Part shown: positions 29,942-41,035 of the stretch, in pieces
Position numbering within the stretch: position 1 is the first letter of the stretch
Layout of the letters: every line of letters starts with the position of its first letter
The notes under the pieces: model-generated
What the model saw: only the letters and a program-made list of their open reading frames with translations
What the model was told of the DNA's origin: nothing
Databases searched by the model: none
From: Lytechinus variegatus
Taxonomy: Eukaryota > Echinodermata > Echinoidea > Temnopleuroida > Toxopneustidae
DNA: 64,000 nt
Reading direction: 5' to 3'
Assembly (NCBI RefSeq): GCF_018143015.1
Contig: NC_054758.1
Coordinates: 21,606,501 to 21,670,500, forward strand
Translations under genes and position numbers: made by a program

Positions 29942-31115
29942 TATTATTGTATACCAGCTTGACGTTTACCAGCAAAACGCTCTCCTGCCGAGTTCCTATA
30001 CGGGAGTTACCATAAACAGAAACAGAAAACAAGATAATAATGCTGATTTGAAATTATTTGAAAAAGAAAGAACCCAACAATAAAATGCCTGATTTTTTTA
30101 TTATCCATGAGAGCTTCAATAATTGGTTGACCCTCAAAGTCAGAATGATGGTTATCAGTTTCAAATGTTAAGGTTCAATTCTATCGATACAAAATGCAAT
30201 TTAAAGCATGTTAAGTAAACCCTTAATTGATTTGGGTTGGATAATTTTGTTCACATTCATCAGGCTTTTTCCACATTAAGTCTGCAAAAGTAGACATGGA
30301 AAGTTCTAATTATCAAGAATTCATTAATGTTCAATTAGATAATTATAGTCTTTGAGAAAGAAATCACCTGCAATCTGGCTTTTCACCTCTGAAAACCCTT
30401 CAATAATGTATCGAACGCGTTTCCAGATAAATATATATATCAATAATGACTAGCATTGATGTAAGAGGGATCAAAACTGGAATCTGCGGACAACTAAAGT
30501 CATTAATCAAGAGATTTTATTAAGACTAGCAGCAATTACCCGTGGCAGCACAGGGGGTAGGAGTCATTTTTCTTTATCAAAGTGTGTGGGGGGAGGGGGA
30601 GGGGGTGACAATCTTGTATGTACAGCTAGACTGCATGCCTATTCACACTGAAAGCCAAGCAGTTTATTGATGAAATATATTTAGACAACTGATTCATAGC
30701 AGACTTCTCTTTCAATATAGATAGGAGGTTCAATTAAGTTAAGCATCTTGGGTTGAACTGGAGGAAGAACTTTAATAATCATTACAGAGTGAAATCCAAA
30801 TCTAACTATAAAATGGAAGAATGTATTAGAACACGGTGTATTCAGTAAGCAGTCAAGAGGCAATTATTGTGAAATAGAAATGTTATGATTACATGTATTG
30901 GGTCAGAAATAAATATGTAAGTACATTGCACATGTACCTTACAATGTACATTAGACTGCGGTTGTTTGTACTTTTTAAATTAAAGGTTGCTCAATCATAT
31001 ATAAGTATGGCAGGATGTCGAAAAGAAGTGAGAATGAGAGAAGGGGGGGGGGTGATAAAATGAGAGAGACAGTCTTTAAAATCATTTTACCAATGCTTGT
31101 TTATTACGATCACAC
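29942..31115. other. Intergenic, no supported gene
   Basis: A segment at 30001-30025 (CGGGAGTTACCATAAACAG) matches the flanks of the MITE at 58899-59070. A G-rich run is at about 30585-30605. No exon was recognised. Confidence 0.5.
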
Positions 31116-32341
31116 TACATTAGTATTTTGTTAATCACACAGAAATAAAGTTTAACATATGAATTGGCGAACATAATACTAAATATAGTTCATTTATATT
31201 TGTAAATGAATTTTAGAGACATTAATTTTGTTGAATGTGTGTAGCAAAGAAAGAAAATGCCAGTGTTACCAATGTTCCGAAGAAAATCTGATCAAATTTG
31301 CCCTTAAATAAAAGGGTTAATAGCAAATCTATTAAGAATTTTTTAATTTTGGGTTTTGGAACTTAGCACCGAGTTGATTATCAGACTCAACCAAACAACT
31401 TCATCACATGTTTGAATTTAGATTTACTGTGGCATTAATCATTCAATATAAATATTATGTCTTACGTCAAAATACTAACCATGCACTGAACTGTGTGCGA
31501 CAGAGCACTGGCACAGCTTGGCCTTGGAGCATTGAGTGGCAGGTAGCTGAATCTGTTAAAATACAGGATTAAATAAAGGATGTTTTAATGAAACTGGGCA
31601 GAAACATTAGATCTAGACCCCCCAGCATATAGGCGCCGGAAGGGGGGGGGGGGGGCTGGGCAGTCGCCCCCCAAAACAAAAAAGTGGGGGGGGGGCAAAA
31701 CATATTTTCGCCCGCCCCCCCCCCCCCAAAAAAAAAGTAGTAGTAATAGTATCATTGTTATTATTATTAAAAGTAGTAGTTGTAATAGTGTATATATAAA
31801 GTGTTCAAACTCTTACTTTACCTCACAGGTTTTTATGTTTAATAGAAAGAATTGTATTTTGTTAATCACACAGAAATAAAGTTTTACATATGAATTGGCA
31901 AACATAATGTTTAAATATAGTTAATTTATTTGTAAATGAATTTTAGAGACATTAATTTTATTGAATGTGTGTAGCAAAAAAAGAAAAAAATGCCAGTGTT
32001 GCCATTTTTTTTTAGAAGAAAATCTGATCAAATTTGCCTTTAAATGAAAGGGTTAATAGGAAATCTATTTCAGACAATTTTAATTTTGGGTTTTGGAACT
32101 TAGCACTGAGTTGATTATCTGACTCAACCAAACAACTTCATCATATGTTGGAATTTAGATTTACTGCGGCATCATGCAATCATTCAATATAAATATTACA
32201 TTTTACGTCAAAATACTAACCATGGACTGAACTGTGTACAACAGAGCACTGACACAGTTTGATTTTGGAGCATTGAGGAGCATGTAGCTGAATCTGTTAA
32301 AATACAGGATTAAATATAATGGATGTTTTAATGAAACTGGG
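31116..32341 (+). repeat. Tandem duplication of about 485 bp, copies 31116-31602 and about 31853-32341
   Basis: Both copies begin with TTTTGTTAATCACACAGAAATAAAG and run through TTTTGGGTTTTGGAACTTAG, GAGTTGATTATC and ACAGGATTAAATA to GATGTTTTAATGAAACTGGG in the same order, with scattered substitutions and small indels. A G/C-tract fold-back (about 31630-31730) and an AT-rich spacer separate them. No coding frame is shared. Confidence 0.88.
31630..31730. repeat. G/C-tract fold-back between the duplicated segments
   Basis: GGCGCCGGAAGG, a G14 run and GGGCAGTCGCCCCCC are followed by further G and C runs (GCAAAACATATTTTCGCC) and an A run. Confidence 0.7.
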
Positions 32342-32396
32342 TAGGTAGGTCATTGGATTGACCTAATTATCAAGAAAAGGTAATCTTCTCAAAGAT

Positions 32397-32555
32397 TCAT
32401 CATGAAGGTTTTATCTCCCGATTTCACTGATGTTGACATAGATTCTAGGCCTACAAATAATATTCTCACTTCATTCTCACCTGATCAGCAAGCAGGTGAC
32501 AGTGAAGTGAGAATATTGTTGACAAAGAAATCGGGAGATAAAACCTTTGTGATGA
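32397..32555. mobile_element. Fold-back element of 159 bp
   Basis: Left arm AAGGTTTTATCTCCCGATTTC and its inverse form 29-bp ends with two mismatches. A second inner inverted pair (AATATTCTCACTTCA with TGAAGTGAGAATATT) lies inside. An open frame across it is not protein-like. Confidence 0.8.
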
Positions 32556-33093
32556 AGTTTTGCAACATGTACCGTCGCAAGAAATACACATCGCTTGTGA
32601 GTTGTGTTACGCGTTTGCGATTACTGCTGCTGCATAGAGTACAAGTGCAAGTGACGCGTGTAGCGCGCGGTATCCTCAGCGGGGCATGCATGCTTTGTAT
32701 TTCGCTGACCCGAGAGAGGTATAAAGGGACTGGGAACTTCGAAGCTATACTCAGGGCTGCGAAAAGGAATGCCAAATAGTTACGAATTGTAAAAAAAACT
32801 TTAAATAATGGGACCAAAATACCACAAACAACCCCCTCATGACAATCTGTGAACAATTTAACCATGTTTAGAAAAAATTACAGCTCGATTGAGTGAAAAA
32901 CCACGGAGAAAAGCTGCTTCAAACAAACGGAAGGACACACAAGATTAGCCAAATTATAGTAAGGATTCTAATCGAAATTGTATCACTCGGTCAACTAATC
33001 TGAGCATAAATAAAGTTGGATGAAGATATTGATCTAAATAACAAATGTGAAATATTTAAGAAAGGGTAAAAGTCAACTTATTTTAAGAAATGG
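32556..33093. other. No gene recognised
   Basis: Open frames of about 125 codons on both strands cover 32402-32865, but neither shows a domain or signal, and half of each lies in the preceding fold-back. Confidence 0.45.
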
Positions 33094-33095
33094 TA

Positions 33096-33367
33096 CACTG
33101 TAAAAATTGTAGTGTTAAAACTGACACCATTTGGTGTTAATAGAGGACCACACCCTGAGGTGTTAAAATTACACCATAGAGATTGAACATAACACCAAAG
33201 AGTGTAAAATTACAACATAGAGATTGAACATAACACCAAAGAGTGTAAATGTAGCAACCAAAGGTGTTGTAATAACACCTATGGGTGTAAGCACCAATTT
33301 AACACCGGTGTAAAACAACTGGTGTGGTCCTCTATGTACACCGGTTAACACCATATTTTTTGCTGTG
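33096..33367. mobile_element. TA-inserted fold-back MITE (family D), copy 3, with internal duplication
   Basis: The ends are CACTGTAAAAATTGTAGTG and ATATTTTTTGCTGTG, and TA precedes the left end. The block AGAGATTGAACATAACACC occurs twice about 36 bases apart, so this copy has an internal tandem duplication that copies 1 and 2 lack. Confidence 0.88.
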
Positions 33368-33429
33368 CAAATGGTGTTCATTTTTACTTTTTTGCTAAGA
33401 AAGCATGAATGCTCGTAAGCAAGCAAGCA

Positions 33430-33560
33430 ATCAAAAGACCGACGCCTTAAGGCCTTACCCGGGGACGTGGACCTAATAAGAACCAATGCCTTACCAAAGG
33501 GCACTAGCGCACCAAGTGGGAATCGAACCATAGTCATCGGAATCCGAAGGGCGATTCCAT
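33430..33560 (-). repeat. tRNA-derived SINE fragment, antisense
   Basis: On the minus strand a B-box-like GGTTCGATTCCC is followed by GCGCTAGTGCCCTTTGGTAAGG and TTCTTATTAGGTCC, a body like family 1. Confidence 0.7.
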
Positions 33561-33739
33561 ACGTGTCGTCGGGTCATATTGACAACAATTTCTACTTTCC
33601 TATAGCCGAAAGCTTGAGCAATAAAATAGTCTTTTTTTAAGTGATAAAGCTATAGTGGGTAGTAATGTGAAAAACTAATAACCAACACACACAAGAAAAA
33701 TTATTATTGGTAAATTAAAGGTGAAAACGCTGTGTGTCG

Positions 33740-33911
33740 TACGGGACGGAGAAATGTTCCGTACGACATGCGACATCTTGAGCTCTAATTCACCTATATT
33801 TGCATGGCTTCCCAGAGTACTATAATTACCAAAAAGCAAATTTAAGTTCTATGTTCGTTTGGACAGCATGCTAGAAAATTTTGCGAAAATGGCTGATTTT
33901 TCTAGCATGGA
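33740..33911. repeat. Two small inverted repeats beside the RPL24 fragment
   Basis: TGTCGTACGG with CCGTACGACA (about 33740-33770) and CATGCTAGAAAA with TTTTCTAGCATG (about 33868-33910). Confidence 0.75.
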
Positions 33912-33959
33912 ATCGCCCCGAAACCGCAGCGCCACCGACTTAGCTATCACACGTTGTGC

Positions 33960-33997
33960 CTTGCCTTTTGTGCCTGCTCTCAGGCACAAAAGGCAAG
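33960..33997. repeat. Perfect 17-bp hairpin at the end of the RPL24 fragment
   Basis: CTTGCCTTTTGTGCCTG and its exact inverse are separated by only CTCT. The stem interrupts the ribosomal protein homology and supplies its stop codon. Confidence 0.95.
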
Positions 33998-34117
33998 TGG
34001 AGTTGCAGCCTTCTTCAGGGCCTTCTTTGCCTTCGTTATTTCTTTGGCAGCCTTGATGGCTTGCTCACGCTGGGCTTTCCTAGCCTCTGGTTTCTGGTTC
34101 CTCTTGGCCATGATGTC
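33980..34117 (-). pseudogene. RPL24: Ribosomal protein L24 (eL24) fragment
   Basis: Minus-strand codons from 34117 give [20 protein letters not shown], then [19 protein letters not shown], close to the C-terminal third of eL24 in animals ([20 protein letters not shown]). The homology stops there: the next residues come from a perfect hairpin, with TGA at 33982-33980. Upstream lies an A-rich run with no acceptor-like pyrimidine tract, and the N-terminal two thirds (the zinc-finger part) are absent. It is best read as a truncated retrocopy, not a functional exon. Direct repeats of about 20 bases (GCGACATC with CTCTAATTC) lie on both sides, at about 33770 and 34166. Confidence 0.8.
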
Positions 34118-34379
34118 TTTTTTTTTATATAAGATGTTCTTTTTTTGTTCCATGAAATTTGCTTCGGCGACATCAATTGCTGCGCTCTAAATTCCACACA
34201 CTTAAAGTGACTAATGGACAGCCAACTTTATTCCTTGGATTACCACTACAGGTATATCCTACCCTAATTCTAATCCTATAAACATAACATAAACCCTATC
34301 GAAACCCTAACCTTATATCTTAAGCAAAATTAAGCCCGAATCGATTGTCGCGGGAGCAATTGTCGTGTCACCTCACGAC

Positions 34380-34667
34380 TTGTTTTATCGTGAAAAGGAG
34401 AGGATAGAGAGATGAGAACTATAAATAGAGAAATAAAAATAGAAAAAAGGGGGAAGGGGAGGGGGGAAGAGATGAACTGCATTTTTATAAAGATATGATA
34501 GTTTACTAAGAATCAGAAGGTCTGTGGGTACATGGGTGTGTATAAAGTCGAGGGGAAAAGGAGAACAGAGAGAGAGAGGGGGGGGGGGGGGGAGAGAGGG
34601 GGGAGAGAAAGGGGGAGGGGACGTAACGAATATATTAGGAATATTAGGAGAGAAAGATTGAGAGAGA
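34380..34667. repeat. Purine-rich low-complexity block
   Basis: GA/GGAGAG-rich sequence with a G14 run at about 34580-34593. Minus-strand frames here are proline/serine/leucine artefacts. Confidence 0.75.
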
Positions 34668-34998
34668 TAGAAACAGAGGATATTTGCGTACGTAGGTGTA
34701 TATAATTTTCAAGAATAAATTTACAAAGAAAAAAAGGGATAGAGGGATACAAATTAAAACACGGAAAGGGACAGATTGAGAGCTCTTTAGACAGAAACAT
34801 AGAGGATGTTTGCGTGTGTGGATTTGTATTCATAAATAACATTTCAAAGAATGAATTTACAAATAAGAAGAAGGGATAGACGTATACATATCAAGGGACA
34901 TCCAGAAACAGAGGATGTTTGCGTGTGTGTGTTTAGAAATAAAATTTCCAAGAATAAATTTACAAAGAAAAACAAGGGATAGAGGGATACCAATTAAG
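34668..34998. repeat. Tandem minisatellite, three units of about 110-125 bp
   Basis: Each unit starts GAAACA-GAGGAT-TTTGCG and contains a TTTACAAA-AAGGGATAGA block. Starts are at about 34671, 34793 and 34904. Confidence 0.75.
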
Positions 34999-35150
34999 AG
35001 ACTATGTTTGTGTGTCTGTGCGAGAGAAGAGGAAGTTTAAAGAGGGGAGAGGAAGGGAAACATAAAGAAGACATTTCGAGAGGAAGAGAATGGAAGAGAA
35101 AAAGAAATCTACAGAAATGACTTAAAGAGAATGATATATATAAACTAACA

Positions 35151-35396
<246 letters not shown>

Positions 35397-35902
35397 CAAA
35401 ATATGCTGAAGATAAATGGTAATGCTTTCAAAGCCAATATAGTTTTTATTTCCTCGAATTTTCGACGGACCTCCGTCTTCTTCAGGAGTATATACAATGT
35501 GTGGTATCAATCAGAGAGCGCATCCTCAGACAGATGTTGTTATGATGACTTGCTTGTTACGTAACAATTAATATTGCGCAATAACATTTCTTGTTGCGCA
35601 ACAATAAGAAATTTAAGAGATGAGATAAATTTCTTATTGTTGCGTAACAAGAAATGTTATTGCGCAATATTAATTGTTACGTAACAATTAGATAATAACA
35701 AACAAGCGTTACTAAGTATGTTTCTGTGAAGGGCGCGCATCCTCAGCAAGTCATCATAACAACATCTGTCTGAGGATGCGCTCTCTGATTGATACCACAC
35801 ATTGTATATACTCCTGAAGAAGACGGAGGTCCGTCGAAAATTCGAGGAAATAAAAACTATATTGGCTTTGAAAGCATTACCATTTATCTTCAGCATATTT
35901 TG
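35397..35902. mobile_element. 506-bp palindromic element with 158-bp identical arms
   Basis: Bases 35397-35554 and the reverse complement of 35745-35902 are identical as I read them. A second inner pair of about 60 bp (TGTTACGTAACAATTAATA and inverse) has one difference around a 12-base centre. The right side carries an extra 58 bases (35687-35744). The ends are CAAAATATGCTGAAG and its inverse, joined on the left to (TA)n. No protein is encoded, though the arms are open in places. Confidence 0.95.
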
Positions 35903-36939
35903 TTACTATTAGAGAAGCCAATACGTGAAACTTTAAGATATATATATATATATATATATAAAGATAGAAAGATTGAGAGAGGTAGATAAATTGAGAGAGA
36001 GAGATGAGGAATGCATACGATTGAAAGTAGTACGTCAGTCGTCACCTGTCTCTGTAAATATACATCAGAAGCCCATGAATTATTTCCGTATACATATTCC
36101 TGACCCAAATCAAATTGTAATCGGAAAAAGAATCGTTATCTCATTCAATTGTGACATCATCATGATCGTCATTCGTTCCGACCGGGGTTGGTGACGTTGA
36201 TACAATATTCTTGAATAGTTTTCGTACGAGTAGGATTTTCCGTTTTGAAATAGATTCTTATTTTTGTCATTAAACAAAAAGTTTAAATACAACGAACTAT
36301 GCGTATTAATTATAATTATGATTTAAATTGACCTTGTATCGATTGCCATTATTTAGTCAATATAATCCCTTTTAAAGAAGTAAATGTAATTTTTTTTTAA
36401 ATGATAGAACCCCCCCCCTCTACCCAAATTAAACAAACAAACAAACACAATTAATGTGACGAAATAATTCAAGCACATGCCGAAATATCGGTATTTGTCA
36501 TGTTTGTTATTGTTATTATCATTTTTTTGTTTTTAAATGCAATATATATCCTGCATCTTTTTCTTTGCTTCACATTATACATCTTTGAAGAAAGTCAAAA
36601 GATTATTGTAGGAATGTATAAAGTTATTTCAAAGTAGGACACCGCGCTGTTTAAGGAGCAACACAGTTCTTCCAAGAACTTTTTTCAATAATCTACTTGT
36701 TTGATATCTATTTGTCTATTTATTAGTTTGATCCAGTTATCCTATATACATTATCTACTTTATTTGTTCTACGCATTATTTGATTCACAGCTTTTACCTT
36801 CGACTCCAGAAGTGGATGAATATATCACATTCTGAAATTAAACTAAACTAATGAAAGTCTTGCGGGTTCAAAGACTTGCGATCGAATCGAGAAATAAGGA
36901 CGGTCGCAATTATCACCGGAGTCATGATATTATGCGAAG
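35903..36939. other. No gene recognised
   Basis: A short (TA)n is at about 35938-35960 and a C8 run near 36411. The remaining kilobase is AT-rich with no supported feature. Confidence 0.5.
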
Positions 36940-37150
36940 AAAAGGCGTGGTCACAAAGCCCGAATGTTGTTGGAGCGGTCGTGGAGCGGAGAGAAAAAAA
37001 TCATCACCGCTCGCTACCGTTAACCATTTTCTATTTCGATTGTTGTTTTTTTTTTTTTTGATTTATTTTGGGGGGAGCGAAATTCGACCTTCTTTCCCTA
37101 CCGCTCCACGACCGCTCCAACAACGCTCGGGCGGTGTGACCAGGCCTTAA
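36940..37150. mobile_element. GC-rich-ended fold-back MITE (family J)
   Basis: The ends of about 48 bp contain TGTTGGAGCGGTCGTGGAGCGG and the inverse CCGCTCCACGACCGCTCCAACA, with GTGGTCACA and TGTGACCA-like outer parts. The centre is T-rich. Confidence 0.88.
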
Positions 37151-37339
37151 CAGAAGGGACCAGAGAATGAAGGGAAAGGAGAAAGTTTCGTGTCCGTTCA
37201 TGATAGTTTGCACACGTTACGAACGTGTCTTCTCTATTTTCAAATCTTTTCGATTTCGTTGCGGATGAATTTGAGTTCGTTTCGCGCTTACTTTTCATCA
37301 CCTCTGGCAGCGTAATGAGCAAATATGTTTTAGGGGTCA

Positions 37340-37605
37340 GACATGCGGGGGCAAAATTTCTCCAAAGTTGCGCGCGAGTGAAGGGAGCGAGCAAAAAATC
37401 AGACCTTTATTTAATAAAAAAAAAAATGTCATTGAAATCGAGACAAACATATATCATATTTCACCCTTTTCATTTCTTTTCTTTTTGTTTTCTCCTGTTT
37501 CCCCCCTTGGTTGTGAACCATTTTTTTATAGGGGGGGGGGGGGGGGGGTCAAGCCCCCCCCCCCCATTGAACGCAATTAAGCAAAGTTGAGTCTGCCCCC
37601 TGTAG
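37340..37605. repeat. G/C-tract repeat with GAGCGAGC block
   Basis: GAAGGGAGCGAGCAAAAAATC is followed by AT-rich sequence, a G18 run and C runs, and ends GTCTGCCCCCTG. It resembles the segment at 52130-52465. Confidence 0.65.
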
Positions 37606-37749
37606 GTCTACATAAGATGTGAATATAATTCTATTGCAGACGACCCAGTGACAAATTTTTAAAAGTGACATTTCTTTGAAAATATCAATATCTATGACAA
37701 AATAAAAACTAATCGATCCCCCTCTCACATGGAAGAATGATAAAACATC

Positions 37750-37870
37750 CGTATGGCACTAGTCTCACCAACGCAACCAATTCCAAACCGAACGATGGCG
37801 ATCATTGGAAACAATGTAATAACTTAGGATAGGTCTTGAGTCAGTCTGGCCGGTGTGTCCTAACACTGTT
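37750..37870. repeat. Family C palindromic unit (decayed)
   Basis: CTCACCAACGCAACCAATTCC, CCGAACGATGG, ATTGGAAACAATGTAATAAC and GTCTTGAGTCAGT are recognisable family C blocks. Confidence 0.65.
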
Positions 37871-38822
37871 AGAGGTGTTTATTTTTACTTACGAGTTCAT
37901 ACACATGTCATACGGGATATGACAGTTGTCCTGACGACACCATTATGGTGATTGTGATTCCATTTTAGTCATATCGAGGCAAAAATAGTAATAAAGTATA
38001 CAGCCCATTTGGCATGATAAAGGTATTCCATTAGTTTGATATGGCATATGGCTCAACCTTACTGCTTAAGGTGACATACGTAGCACGTAATAGTGGGCGG
38101 CTCATATAGGCCCTATCTTATCTTAAAATGCTAAGAGCGCATTATCCAAACTCCATAGGTTGAAGAAAGGGTAAGGTTGGTTCGAGAGCAAACTTATTGA
38201 AAATATCAATCAGCGGACATTCGGAAAATGTAAAATTGGGCTCTCAAAATAAATCACGTGACATCATCATCATCGTCGTAATCACCAAGGACTTTGAGCA
38301 CGGCTCTTCACCGAAATGAGATGATTCCTGACTATGTTTCGGGCATTGTTGCGCCACAAAAGATGTACACGCCAAGACAGTTCTTGCGTCATAATTGAAT
38401 AAGACAAGATGTGAGATAATCGGCATATCGGGTGACCCCGATCAGGCTGTCATGTTACTCGTTGAATTCATAGTGAAATATTACCTCCTTTATCCGCGTT
38501 ATCCCCCCCCCCCCGCTTCACGACCTTCCCAATAGCATAAAATTTCTTCTGTGATAAACATAAAGGCCCAATTTTGTAATCTGAGTATGCAACATATTCA
38601 AATGCATTGTGCTCAATCCGTGCAATACATGAAAACGATGAATGTACACAAGCGTGATATAACATTAAAATATGATATTATGAACGACGTTAAGCCCCCC
38701 CCCCCCTCCCCCTAGGCCCAGTCTATCCACAATATTGTTCCACAAACCATGATGTCTGAAAGTAATTAATTAATCTACAACTATATAACTGTCATGACTG
38801 TAGGGGCTACATTTCTGTATAT
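37871..38822. other. No gene recognised; C runs
   Basis: C runs of about 10-12 are at 38502-38513 and 38694-38706. No exon or repeat end is supported. Confidence 0.5.
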
Positions 38823-39245
38823 GAAGAGTTTAGTTGCAAAAGGGGTTAGGTCCACTTTGGACCATTCCGAGAAAAACCGTGTTGTTTTATTCTCACTTAT
38901 TGCAATATTCATATGAGAAACTAAATCGTCATGATGTACTACTCTATCATGTGAACATAAAATTGGGTATAAAAGAAATCTGTCTTCATATTTGTTAAAA
39001 TATTATTTTCCAAAAAAAATATGTGTGGACCTAACCCCTTTTGCAAACGAACTGAAATGTACCTAGCCCCTTTAGAAAAAAAAGTAATTTTCTTTGCCAT
39101 TTTAGATCATTTTAATGTGAATTTCAACTTTTCTTTGGTATTATCTTATAGAGCTACTAAAAATTTATACATTGAGACAAACAAAAAAGAAAATCAAATT
39201 TGATGAAAAATGGACCTAACCTCTTTTGCAAGTGAGCTCTTCGTA
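38823..39245. mobile_element. Fold-back element (family F), copy 2
   Basis: The ends AAGAGTTTAGTTGCAAAAGG and CCTCTTTTGCAAGTGAGCTC are inverted. Internal blocks (TCACTTATTGCAATATTCAT, AATTGGGTATAAAAGAAATC) match copies 1 and 3. Confidence 0.85.
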
Positions 39246-40139
39246 TGGCTAGAAAATAATGAATTTTATTCAGACATTCATCAGCAATACGGAAGATCGA
39301 AATGAACTGCGTGATAAACGCGCGTATTGAACGATAAAATTCTTGAAATAGACCAACAAAATTCTATCATGCTTTTCCTAATTTAGCCTTAAAATTACTG
39401 ATTGTAATAGGCAAAACATGGGGTTGACTTTTTGAGGAACAGGCAGTTTCGTCAAATTCTAAAGCTGTCTACTATTACATGATTATTATGGGATGAAAAA
39501 GACATTTTAATTCTATATTGTGTTGATTTTGAGGAATCGTATGGGAATATATATATAGGTTTGAGAGAATATGTACGTGTTTGGAGGTGTGTCAACGTGT
39601 ATTTGGTTTTTTAATTATAATATTATTACGGTCGTATTTATCATTATTGTATTCGTATCCATATATTGCATTGGTCCAAAAATTGTCAACGATTGTACGA
39701 TAATAATCAAGCTATACGTCCCCCCCCCCCCCGCTCCGCCATCCACCAAGCATCCCAGAATAAAAACTTATCCAATCCGACGACCTTCACACTTGGTATT
39801 TTCTAAATTCAACCAAGCCGAAGGCGGGTGGCAATTAACCTTCTTTACAAGTTACGCTGTTGCCCAAGCAAGTTTGAGAATGAAACTAATAACAAGGGGT
39901 GAGTAGGCAACACGCTCTAACTAAATGTGATAATCGATGTAATTTTGTGACTGGCAGGAACGTTAATGGCCCTTCTTCCTCTTACGAAATTGAAAGACAC
40001 CGTTTAAGATTGAATCAAGATGACCAACGTATTTTGGGGTGATTTTCACGAAGGGGGGGGGGGGCGGAGTTGTCATTTAAGACATGTGTAAAACTATGAT
40101 TAAAGGGAGTAAAATGGATGTCTTGAGACTTATGACATA
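39246..40139. other. No gene recognised; C and G runs
   Basis: A C12 run is at about 39721-39732 and a G11 run at about 40056-40066. An open frame at 39571-39906 spans the C run and shows no family signal. Confidence 0.45.
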
Positions 40140-40255
40140 TTACAGTTACACCAATGAACTTCGAACTTAACCGATTATATGTCATTCAAAATAACGCAAT
40201 AGCCTTTGATTGTTCTAGGGTCGTTTACACCTTTGTACCTGTCATATCATACTCG
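40140..40255. repeat. Family C palindromic unit (decayed)
   Basis: TACACCAATGAACTTCGAAC, TATATGTCATTCAAAATAACG and TTCTAGGGTCGTTT preserve the order of family C blocks. Confidence 0.6.
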
Positions 40256-40719
40256 TAATATAATAGGTTCCTGTATTATGTCAAAGAGTTTTCGCATCGC
40301 GACGCAGAACACTTTAAAGAACATAGCAAATATATTGCCAAGTGCCCTTCATGACGATGAGGAACCAAGATGCCTTTGTCGAAACTCATGACTCATAACA
40401 AAAGTTTCGTCCTGGACTCTGAACGACATAATAATTGTAATTTTTCGTCAACTCCGAAACTTAGAACGAACCGTTGTTCCGTCCGGTTCACAAATTTTCG
40501 ACAAAGACCTCCCAGCTGTTCATTGTCATTTGACGGGAATTTTGAATACATATACTGTGATCTTGAATCGGTTCTGCGTGCATGGTTGCGCGAAATATCG
40601 CTGTTGTATTATCGTGCAGATACACTTCGATCTGAAATCATGCAGCAAACAAGGATGTTATGTATCTAGATGTAATTGAATTACCGGATAAGCGATGAGG
40701 AAGAGAAGAGAGATGGTGT
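40256..40719. other. No gene recognised
   Basis: A 99-codon plus-strand frame (40370-40669) has no recognisable domain, no clear splice sites and no neighbouring exon, so it is left uncalled. Confidence 0.4.
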
Positions 40720-40927
40720 TGCTAGTGATGATGATAACGATGATGATGATGACAATGATGATGATGTTGATGATGATGATGATGAAATTGATGATGAAGA
40801 TAATTACGACGACGACGATGATGAAAGTAATAATGATAACAAAGATATTAATACTAATACTAATAATAGTAATGATAATAACGATATACATGTACTACTA
40901 CTACGACTACTACTACTATATACTACT

Positions 40928-40977
<50 letters not shown>

Positions 40978-40978
40978 T

Positions 40979-41016
<38 letters not shown>

Positions 41017-41035
41017 ACTACTAATACTACTACTA
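40720..41035. repeat. Compound (GAT)n / (CTA)n microsatellite
   Basis: GAT-rich repeats run to about 40870, then CTA/TAC repeats from about 40893. Poly-Asp, poly-Tyr and poly-Thr frames are artefacts. Confidence 0.95.

Noticed and set aside
37225-37590. 121-codon plus-strand frame
   Set aside because: It runs through a G18 homopolymer and repeat sequence, with no domain and no ATG-based start.
40676-41024. Long Asp-, Tyr- and Thr-rich frames
   Set aside because: They are translations of (GAT)n and (CTA)n repeats.
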